Assembly (NCBI GenBank): GCA_017744715.1
Contig: JAGIAT010000018.1
Span: forward strand, 24,756 to 88,755
Length of the DNA: 64,000 bases
DNA from: Niabella sp.
GTDB taxonomy: Bacteria; Bacteroidota; Bacteroidia; Chitinophagales; Chitinophagaceae
Reading direction: 5' to 3'
A program made the translations under genes and the position numbers. The notes beneath the pieces were generated by a model. It was not told the DNA's origin. It was given only the letters and a program-made list of their open reading frames with translations, and did not search any database. The number at the start of each line of letters is the position of its first letter. Position 1 is the stretch's first letter. This document shows, piece by piece, positions 18,024-25,233 of the stretch.

Positions 18024-19361
18024 ATGACAGAGCATACCGATCATATGGAAGAATCGCTGTTTGTGCCGGAGGTGGCTGCTGCGCAACCGGTTCCGCAGGA
18101 GCTTTTTGAGGTACTGGCATCCGTTATTGAGGGCGTGCACTACCTCAATCCGGAGCGGGCGGCGCAAATGGATCTGTTTCTCGGCGAAGCCGGTTTCCGG
18201 GAAGAACGTGCCGGCCTGCTGAACGGCCTGCGTACCTGGGATGCCTTGCTGGATAAAGAGCTGAATGCCGATGCACTGGCAGCGTATTGCGAAACCGCCG
18301 CCGCTGAAGAACAGGACCGTTATCAGCAGCAGCTGAAGGCCATACTGGAAAGCAGCAGGAAGCTGGAATGTATGTACCGCTCCCTTCACGCTTTTTTTGA
18401 GAATACGGAAAAGGACCGTGTGCCCAACGTAACCTTTCTGAACGCAGGTTTGGAACAGCTCAGGGATACGGATGCTCCAAAATTTATTGACTTCGTACGG
18501 GAAGAATTTAAAAAGAACTATGACCGGCTTGATCTGCGGGATCATTATAGCCTGCTGGCCATTCCCGGATACCTGGGCAGCCGGAGCGTGATTGAAGTTT
18601 GGGCAAAGCTGGCGCATGAACATAAGGTAATGCTGATAACTGATTTTGAGCACCTGGATGCGCCGGATGATGTGATGGAATTATTTGAACGGGTACAGCA
18701 CGCCGGCGGTGAAAAGTTTTTATCCAGCGTAATGATGACCTGTAACTGGCTGGTGGCAAGAGGGCACTATGCAGCAGCAGGGGAAGAGGAAGCGCTTTTT
18801 ATGCCGCCTTCCGCCGCGCTGGCCGGGAAGCTCTATACCACATTGATGAGCCAGGTAGCCGCAGGGAAAAAATTTGGAGTGCTCCGCGGGGTAAACGGGG
18901 TGGCTTTTGAATTAAAGAAAAGCGAGATCGCCCACCTGGAAAAAATGAGCCTGATACCGATGGTAAAGGACCAGGGACATGTAATGGCCTTTTCCGCCAA
19001 AACCCTGTTTAATGGCGATAACATGGGCTTGCAAACCTATTCCGTGGTTCGCGTATTTGATTATGTAACCAAGGTGCTCATTGACTTCCTGAACCGGAGG
19101 GCTTTTGAAAACTTTAATGCCAATACAAGAAGGGAACTGATGACGCAGATTGTGCTGTTCCTGGATAATATTTCGGGCCCGCGCAAGCTGGTTGAAAATT
19201 TTACAATCCGCCGCTTTGAGCAGGATGCTGTAAAAAAAGACAATATCCACCTGGATATTTACATGAAGCCCTATTTTCCTGCCAAGAATTTTCTGATCAA
19301 AATGGAAGGGCAAAAGAATGAGGAAGGTAAAACCTGGGATACCGATTATGACGATTCCTGA
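18024..19361 (+). CDS. tssC: T6SS sheath large subunit TssC
   Basis: 445 aa. LAIPGYLGSRSVIEVWAKLA and the KFFSSVM-like segment EKFLSSVMMTCNWLVARG match the TssC family of Bacteroidota systems (DUF5458 type), and the C-terminus HLDIYMKPYFPAKNFLIKM is the expected end strand. TssC wraps the Hcp tube with TssB. Normal length. It starts 23 nt after hcp. The ATPase that would recycle the sheath (TssH/ClpV) is not encoded in this window. Confidence 0.85.
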   Translation: MTEHTDHMEESLFVPEVAAAQPVPQELFEVLASVIEGVHYLNPERAAQMDLFLGEAGFREERAGLLNGLRTWDALLDKELNADALAAYCETAAAEEQDRYQQQLKAILESSRKLECMYRSLHAFFENTEKDRVPNVTFLNAGLEQLRDTDAPKFIDFVREEFKKNYDRLDLRDHYSLLAIPGYLGSRSVIEVWAKLAHEHKVMLITDFEHLDAPDDVMELFERVQHAGGEKFLSSVMMTCNWLVARGHYAAAGEEEALFMPPSAALAGKLYTTLMSQVAAGKKFGVLRGVNGVAFELKKSEIAHLEKMSLIPMVKDQGHVMAFSAKTLFNGDNMGLQTYSVVRVFDYVTKVLIDFLNRRAFENFNANTRRELMTQIVLFLDNISGPRKLVENFTIRRFEQDAVKKDNIHLDIYMKPYFPAKNFLIKMEGQKNEEGKTWDTDYDDS

Positions 19362-19425
19362 TACTGAAAACTAATAACTGAAAACTAAAAACTGATAACT
19401 GAAAGCTGAAAGCTGGTAACTGAAG
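19362..19425. repeat. CTGAAAACTAATAACT-type degenerate tandem repeat
   Basis: The tssC to 19455 gap is almost entirely variants of ACTGAAAACTA, ACTGATAACTG and GCTGAAAGCTG. The same words occur at 884-917. It belongs to the dispersed intergenic family and is the only such insertion inside the T6SS locus. Confidence 0.6.
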
Positions 19426-19454
19426 CCTGATCTCTTAAATCTCAAACCCCGTAT

Positions 19455-21077
19455 ATGTATACAACCGGTTATTTTAAAAAATGTTTATTGATCGTACTGT
19501 GCTGTTCGTTTTATTATGCCCATGCCAGTTCCCAGAATATTAACGGGGAAAAGATTATTGTGGGCCGGGAGAGTATCACGATCATTAATTTCCCCGATAA
19601 AGTAGTAAACATCAATTTTTCCGATGAGGCGGCATATGATTACTATATACCAAAACGAAGAGAAGAGCGGTCCATCTCGATCCAGTTTAATAAAGATAAG
19701 GCGAGCGGACCGGTTACCGGGTTACTGGTAAATGAAGGCGGGCGCAGCCATATGTTCCGGTTACTCTTTGATTCGACATATGATATTAATGACGACAGCC
19801 GGCCACCGTTGTGGTACGATCATTCCAGTTTAAAAGAGCTGAAGGTCTTTGTAAAAAATCAGAAAGATCCGGCCGAAACAACAACGGGCGATGAACTGGC
19901 TAAAGAAAAAGAACGGCAAAAAAAGGAAGCAGCCGCCCGCAGGGAGGAAGCACTGGCTGCGCAGAAAAAGTCGGAGGAGGCTGCGGTAACAAAGGCGCCG
20001 GCGCGTGCGGCGGAGGAAAGTGCGTCGGAACGCAAACAAAAGGAAGCGGAGCTGGAACTGGCCCGCAAGGAGGCAAAGGAAAAAGAACGGCAGTTGCAGC
20101 TGGCCGCTGAAAAAGAAGCGGCGGCCCAAAAAGCGGCTGATGAGCAGGCCCGCAAAGAAGCCGCACAGCTGGCATTGCAAAAGGAGCAGGATGAAAAAAA
20201 ACAAAAGGAATTAAAGGAAAAGCAGGATGCGGCGGCCCTGGCCCGTGCGCAAAAAGAGGCTGCTGAAAAAGAGCAGCGGCAGCAGGAACAATTGGCGCAG
20301 AAAAAAAAGCAGGAGGAAGAGCAGCGTAAAAAAGCAGCCGATGAACTGGCCCGCAAAGAAGCGGCGCGGAAGGAAGCCCAGGAACGGCTGGCGAAGCTGG
20401 AAGCCGAGAATAAAAAGAAGGAAGCCGAAAAGGCTTATTCCGAAGGGGGCATCTGGCAGCGGTATGGGAAGAAAGGCATTGACCTTTATAATTTTCCGCG
20501 CAACCAGGTGCCTACGGTTAACTCCGATTTCTATGTGGTGCGCGATACCCTGAGAAATTTCCGGATCTCCGACTCCCTGATTCATACCGACGTTCCCGGG
20601 AAACTCAATATTGCTGCAGATAAACCCATAAATAAAGGGGTGATGATCGCTCTGGAAAATATCGTATTTAAAGATGTGCACACGTATTATAAGCTGAAAA
20701 TTGAAAACAATACCGATGAGGATTTCCTGATGGGCCGCACCTATATGTATTGGTACGATGGCGCCGAACAGGCAAAGATGATGGTAAAAGGAAGCTATCT
20801 TACGTATATCGGATTTTTCCCGTTTGTACGGCCGAAGACCACGCAGTATGTGGTATTTGTAACGCGCTCTCCCAACGTTGTAAACGATGAAAGCCTGGTG
20901 CTGTTTATAGATGAGCGCAGGAAAGAAAAGGGAACGGCCAGTATTGTAATTCCCGGGGCCGCGTATAATAAGGCGCTGGGGAACGTACAGGTGAACGTGG
21001 GATCTTCTGCACCCGGCAGGCCCGCTGCGCCTGCTACAGGCAATGACGCCCGTACAAAAAAACGTTCAAAAAAATAA
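19455..21077 (+). CDS. Secreted TraN/VirB9-like protein with long charged helix
   Basis: 540 aa. A signal peptide (residues 1-26) precedes a beta domain (about 28-135) resembling the N-terminus of Bacteroidota TraN (DUF4138; VirB9/CagX-like). Residues 146-328 are an almost pure Lys/Glu/Ala/Arg/Gln helix of TolA type. A second beta domain (about 345-500; VMIALENIVFKDVHTYYKLKI, VFVTRSPNVVNDESL) resembles the TraN C-terminal part. The end is a basic low-complexity tail. As an unbroken helix the middle would be about 27 nm long, enough to span a periplasm. It sits between tssC and a transglycosylase, so a trans-envelope role in this T6SS is likely. TraN kinship is by eye only. Confidence 0.55.
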   Translation: MYTTGYFKKCLLIVLCCSFYYAHASSQNINGEKIIVGRESITIINFPDKVVNINFSDEAAYDYYIPKRREERSISIQFNKDKASGPVTGLLVNEGGRSHMFRLLFDSTYDINDDSRPPLWYDHSSLKELKVFVKNQKDPAETTTGDELAKEKERQKKEAAARREEALAAQKKSEEAAVTKAPARAAEESASERKQKEAELELARKEAKEKERQLQLAAEKEAAAQKAADEQARKEAAQLALQKEQDEKKQKELKEKQDAAALARAQKEAAEKEQRQQEQLAQKKKQEEEQRKKAADELARKEAARKEAQERLAKLEAENKKKEAEKAYSEGGIWQRYGKKGIDLYNFPRNQVPTVNSDFYVVRDTLRNFRISDSLIHTDVPGKLNIAADKPINKGVMIALENIVFKDVHTYYKLKIENNTDEDFLMGRTYMYWYDGAEQAKMMVKGSYLTYIGFFPFVRPKTTQYVVFVTRSPNVVNDESLVLFIDERRKEKGTASIVIPGAAYNKALGNVQVNVGSSAPGRPAAPATGNDARTKKRSKK

Positions 21078-21162
21078 CCCATACAAATGCTGAACAGATA
21101 CCGGCAGCAATACAGTGGAAAACGAATGGCCCCTCACTCGAGTAAACCCCGGAGCTTTGAAC

Positions 21163-22248
21163 ATGTTTAACAAATACCGGATTATAGGAATCTTCCTGGC
21201 TTTCATATCGATCCGGGGAAATGCCCAGCATGTGGTTTCCTTTTGCGGAGAACCTGTTCCCATGGATCAGCAGTTTATACAGGATAAGCTGATCAATACC
21301 ATCCGTAAACAGGTAAACGTGGTCAATTTTCCGGCGCTCCGCAGAAGGGCTTTTGCGTACTTTCCGCTGGTAGAGCGTTACCTGGCGGCGTATGGGCTCC
21401 ACCGCGATTTAAAATACCTTCCGATTGTGGAAAGCGGCTTTCTTACAGAAGAAGAATCAGCCGTGGGCGCAAAAGGCATCTGGCAGATCATGCCTGCAAC
21501 GGCGCGTAGTTACGGGTTGGTGATTGATGAAACCCGTGATGAGCGGGAGAATTTTGATAAAGCCACCCGCCTGGCCTGCACGCTTATAAAAGATAACTAT
21601 AATATGCTGATCCGTTTTGTGGGTAAAACCAATTGGCCCCTGACCATTGCTGCCTACAATTTTGGAATTGGCAATATCGTAAAGGCGGTAAAGCTGCAGG
21701 GCTATAATTACTTTACCATGAAACTGAATCCGGAAACGGCGTTGTATGTGTATAAGATCATTGCGGTAAAAGAACTGTTTGAGTATCCCGAACTTTATAA
21801 TTCCAAATTCGGGTATAATATTTTCAATCCCAAATCGGGGCCAAAAAATATGCCCGGTTCCAAAGACCTGAAGGTGGTCAATGATCCGGATGTATTGCAG
21901 GAAATAGAAAAAGAAGTAGCAAAAAATGCCAACAAAAAAGAAACCGTGGTACGGGAAGAGTATGTGATGGCGCATGTTCTGGGCCGGATCCGTAATTTTC
22001 AGGATGGCGATATTGTGGACGTCGTACTGGATGAGGACCTGCAAACGGCCCGGAAAGGGCTTTCCTATAAAGGGTACAAATTCGGGGTGCAGGGCTGGAT
22101 CATCGATGACCGTGTTTTCTTTAAATTGGGGTATGATCATGATGTAACCCTGCTGGATACGAACAGGGAAAAAGGAATACTCCTGACGGACCTGCTTTCC
22201 AATAAGCGGATTGATGTGTTGTTAAAGAACCTGATCTATGAGAAATAG
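21163..22248 (+). CDS. Lytic murein transglycosylase (SLT/MltD type), T6SS-associated
   Basis: 361 aa from the ATG at 21163, which gives a signal peptide ending near GNAQ. The SLT domain has the catalytic Glu in LPIVESGF (Glu90), then SAVGAKGIWQIMPATARSYG and LTIAAYNFGIGNI. It cleaves peptidoglycan glycan strands in the periplasm. The C-terminal 100 residues form a separate domain that I do not recognise as LysM. Its location as the last gene of the T6SS plus arm suggests that it opens the wall for apparatus insertion. It is convergent with the LytTR gene, with only 2 nt between. Confidence 0.8.
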   Translation: MFNKYRIIGIFLAFISIRGNAQHVVSFCGEPVPMDQQFIQDKLINTIRKQVNVVNFPALRRRAFAYFPLVERYLAAYGLHRDLKYLPIVESGFLTEEESAVGAKGIWQIMPATARSYGLVIDETRDERENFDKATRLACTLIKDNYNMLIRFVGKTNWPLTIAAYNFGIGNIVKAVKLQGYNYFTMKLNPETALYVYKIIAVKELFEYPELYNSKFGYNIFNPKSGPKNMPGSKDLKVVNDPDVLQEIEKEVAKNANKKETVVREEYVMAHVLGRIRNFQDGDIVDVVLDEDLQTARKGLSYKGYKFGVQGWIIDDRVFFKLGYDHDVTLLDTNREKGILLTDLLSNKRIDVLLKNLIYEK

Positions 22249-22250
22249 GG

Positions 22251-23015
22251 TTATTTTCCCATCCATACCTTGAAATCGGCCACCCGCTCGCGGCTAACCA
22301 GTGCCTCCTTGTCTACAGCAGGGGTTAACTGCAAAATCAGCCGGTTGCCAAAATAGTCATCGATCTTTTCAATACATCCGATGGATATAAAAAAGGAACG
22401 GCTGATCCGGAAATATTGATCCGGGTTGAGCATCCGCTCCAGGTCTTCCATGGTATAATCCACAATAAATTTTCGCTGGTCTTTTGTTTTAAAAAAGATC
22501 AGCCGCCCGTCGCTGTAGAAATAAGCGATCTCGTCAATATCTACGCTTACTAACCGGCTGCCGCTTTTTACAAGGAAACGTTTGCGATACTCTTTCACCT
22601 GCAGTTTTTGCTGAAGTTCCTTTACCAGGTGCTCAAAGCCCAGCGGAGCATCCCGTTTTGAAAAGTTTTGCCGGAATTTTTCCAGTGCTTTCTTCAGTTC
22701 GTCTTTCTGAACCGGTTTCAGCAGGTAATCAACACTGTTTACCTTAAACGCCTTAAGTGCAAACTCATCATAGGAAGTAGTGAAGATCACCGGCACTTTT
22801 ACGGCTGTAAGGTTAAAGATCTCAAAACTCTGACCGTCGCTGAGCTCAATATCCATCAATATCAGATCGGGGTCCTGATGGCTTTCCAGCCAGTCTACAG
22901 CGCTTGTAATGCTGTCTGCCACACCCGTTACTTCAATGGAAGGATCTACGGCCATCAGGGTTTTCTCCAGCTTTTTAACCGCCAGTTCTTCGTCTTCGAT
23001 GATCAGCACTTTCAT
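22251..23015 (-). CDS. LytTR-family response regulator
   Basis: 254 aa. The receiver domain has acidic residues at EDEE (7-10), phospho-acceptor Asp55 (LILMDIELSDG), the TTSYDEFALKAF switch region and KPV. The LytTR DNA-binding domain (about 140-250) includes FLVKSGSRLVSVDIDEI and YFRISRSFFISI. It is the last gene of an operon with three sensor-like proteins and is the obvious output for them. Its targets are unknown; the neighbouring T6SS is a candidate by proximity only. Confidence 0.88.
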   Translation of the reverse strand: MKVLIIEDEELAVKKLEKTLMAVDPSIEVTGVADSITSAVDWLESHQDPDLILMDIELSDGQSFEIFNLTAVKVPVIFTTSYDEFALKAFKVNSVDYLLKPVQKDELKKALEKFRQNFSKRDAPLGFEHLVKELQQKLQVKEYRKRFLVKSGSRLVSVDIDEIAYFYSDGRLIFFKTKDQRKFIVDYTMEDLERMLNPDQYFRISRSFFISIGCIEKIDDYFGNRLILQLTPAVDKEALVSRERVADFKVWMGK

Positions 23016-23126
23016 AAAAAAACATTTGACAAATAAAATTAAATAAATACCCCGGGAATGCTATTTTTATGTGTATTAACTGTTTTATACGCGTATGAAC
23101 TGCCATTATACGGCGTTATTTATGGC

Positions 23127-24164
23127 CTATACCCGCCAAAGCAACGGTAAAACAACGGTGAAATTTTTGTGTCCTTCCAGCACCTGGAATCCCGGTTGCT
23201 GAAGCAGCTGGTATTTGGTCCGGATATTTTGGAGGCCGATACCATTGGTGGGAACGAATGTGGTTTTCCGTTGCAGGTTATTGTTTACCACCAGCTTGTT
23301 TTCTCCCGCAGTAAAAATTTCGATGACCAGCGGGCTGTTTTTGGAGATGGTGTTGTGCTTTACGGCATTTTCTACCGTTAGCTGAAGGGTAAGGGAAGGA
23401 ATGAAATACGCATAGTACTGATGGTCGATATTGATATGCAGTTCAATGGCATTTTCGTACCGGGTTTGCAGGAGCTTAAAATAGGAACGGATGAATTGCA
23501 GTTCGTCGGTGAGGGTGCTAAGTGTTTCCCGGTTATTTTTTAAAAGGTAACGGTACACATTGCTCAGCTCATCCAGGAACCGGATGGCCCGGTCTTTTTC
23601 AAGGCTGATCAGGGAAGACAGGGTATTGAAGCAGTTAAAGAGAAAATGCGGGTTTACCTGGTCCTTTAATGCGCTAAATTCCTGTTTCAGCGAAAGCTGG
23701 TGCAGCATTTCCTTTCCGGTGGCGCTTTCTTTGTATTTTTTGAAAATATAGTCGGTTTCATAAAGCGGCTCAAATACCAGGTTTACACAAAGGCCTACCA
23801 ATGCGCCCTGCCAGAGATGTGGTGTTTGCAACTGGTAATTGAAAATATGGAACCCGTGGTAGATGAGAAAAATAATATATACAGAGGGGGTCATTACAAA
23901 AAGGGTTACGAGCGCCTTCCCCATGATGCGTTGCCGCGTTTGGCTGAGTGCGGGATACTTTTTTTCGATCCAGGTGTCGTAGCGGGTATGCGCATCCATG
24001 GATACGATTCCCAGCCCAAAGATCAGTGGGGTAGATAACAGCCAGATGAGCGGCTCTTTCCAGATGCGGTCTTCAAACATGATGAGGTGCAGCATCGCTG
24101 TAATAAAAGGCATCGAAAACAGGAATGAATATAACCGCAGTTTGGGCCATTTAAGTAGCATCAT
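23127..24164 (-). CDS. LytS-type sensor histidine kinase (intact)
   Basis: 345 aa. Four membrane helices (about residues 10-135) are followed by a His_kinase domain with VNPHFLFNCFNTL (His173) and an ATPase part with VENAVKHN (265-271) and the G2-like NGIGLQNIRTKY. All catalytic motifs are present, so this is probably the functional kinase for the LytTR regulator downstream. It overlaps the preceding gene by 4 nt (ATGA), indicating translational coupling. Confidence 0.85.
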   Translation of the reverse strand: MMLLKWPKLRLYSFLFSMPFITAMLHLIMFEDRIWKEPLIWLLSTPLIFGLGIVSMDAHTRYDTWIEKKYPALSQTRQRIMGKALVTLFVMTPSVYIIFLIYHGFHIFNYQLQTPHLWQGALVGLCVNLVFEPLYETDYIFKKYKESATGKEMLHQLSLKQEFSALKDQVNPHFLFNCFNTLSSLISLEKDRAIRFLDELSNVYRYLLKNNRETLSTLTDELQFIRSYFKLLQTRYENAIELHINIDHQYYAYFIPSLTLQLTVENAVKHNTISKNSPLVIEIFTAGENKLVVNNNLQRKTTFVPTNGIGLQNIRTKYQLLQQPGFQVLEGHKNFTVVLPLLWRV

Positions 24165-25222
24165 TGTTCCTCCTCTTTTTTATCGCTTATCAAAGGGATC
24201 AGGATTAGCTGCTGCCCCTTCCGGTTTTTTGTAATGATCAGTTCCAGACCCAGTAATTTGTATTTTTTAACCATGATGTCCAGGGAACTGTCATGATCCG
24301 GATCTTTGGGGAAGGTTTTGGGTTGCAGGTTGTACGTGGCCTGCAATACGTGGTAGCCGGCAGATACAATGCTGATGATCAGCGGCTGTTGTTTGCTGAC
24401 AATATTCTGCGCGCAGGCATTCTCGATAAGTACCTGTAACAGCAGCGGTGGCAATAACTTTTTTTGATCGCCTTCATCCATTGAAAGACGGATCTGCAAG
24501 CCCTCTCCAAAGCGCTCGCGGAGCAAATGGATATAAGCGTTTAAGAATTCAAGTTCCGTATGCAGGGTCACCAGCTGCTCATGATCGTTGCGCAACAGAT
24601 AACGGTACACCCGGCTTAGCTCATTCAGAAAATCTTCTGCTTTTTCCTCGTCTTCTTCAATCAGGCTGCTGAGGGAGTTCAGGCAGTTGAAAAGAAAGTG
24701 CGGACTGACCTGGTTCTTTAACGCATTCAATTGACTTTGCTTGTAAGCGGTGGTTAGCTGGTCTGTTTCCTGTAAGGCGGTTTTCCAGGCCTGAAAGCGT
24801 TGAATGCTCTCCATCAGAAAAGTAAGAAAAATGGTAATAATGGATATGGAAAGATAGATCCAGGCTAACCGGTTTTCATTGAATTCCGTTTCAAAAAAAG
24901 GAATGGCGGCATAGGTTCTGAAAAGCAGGTATTTGAAAAAAATACTGATCAGGATAAAGGTAAGGATCAGCAGGCTTAGCTTTTTAATAACCTGTTCCTC
25001 TTTCGGAAACCGCTTCCTGAGCCGCATGAAAATAAACGTACAGATGAAGGAAACAAGCATCAGCTCCGTGAATGTTAAACCGGTAGCTGCGCCAAAAAGA
25101 AGCGGGCTGCTGTAATAGGACCGGTCGAAGTAGATACTGTTTACCACCAGTGTTATGAGCATGCAGATAAGTGCAATGGTTTTAAACCGCTTCCGGGGAT
25201 ATGTAGTTAAATACATGCGCAT
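24161..25222 (-). CDS. LytS-like membrane kinase homologue with degenerate ATPase
   Basis: A GTG at 25252 opens the frame, but the ATG at 25222, 12 nt after the upstream stop, gives a cleaner start (353 aa; residue numbers below count from 25252). There are about four membrane helices. The His box is retained (QVSPHFLFNCLNSL, His185), but the N-box reads LIENACAQN instead of ENAxKH, and the Gly motif is absent (SLDIMVKKYKLLG). ATP binding is therefore doubtful. It closely parallels the next gene and looks like a duplicated kinase now acting as a partner or sensor subunit. Confidence 0.75.
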   Translation of the reverse strand: MRMYLTTYPRKRFKTIALICMLITLVVNSIYFDRSYYSSPLLFGAATGLTFTELMLVSFICTFIFMRLRKRFPKEEQVIKKLSLLILTFILISIFFKYLLFRTYAAIPFFETEFNENRLAWIYLSISIITIFLTFLMESIQRFQAWKTALQETDQLTTAYKQSQLNALKNQVSPHFLFNCLNSLSSLIEEDEEKAEDFLNELSRVYRYLLRNDHEQLVTLHTELEFLNAYIHLLRERFGEGLQIRLSMDEGDQKKLLPPLLLQVLIENACAQNIVSKQQPLIISIVSAGYHVLQATYNLQPKTFPKDPDHDSSLDIMVKKYKLLGLELIITKNRKGQQLILIPLISDKKEEEQ

Positions 25223-25233
25223 AAAACTGTTGA

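Noticed and set aside
19830..20681. Several antisense frames opposite the charged helix region
   Set aside because: They mirror the AAG/GAA/GCG-rich codons as Phe/Cys/Leu runs; not genes.
23041..23126. Possible small regulatory RNA between the LytTR and kinase genes
   Set aside because: No promoter box or terminator stem is visible in the 111-nt gap.
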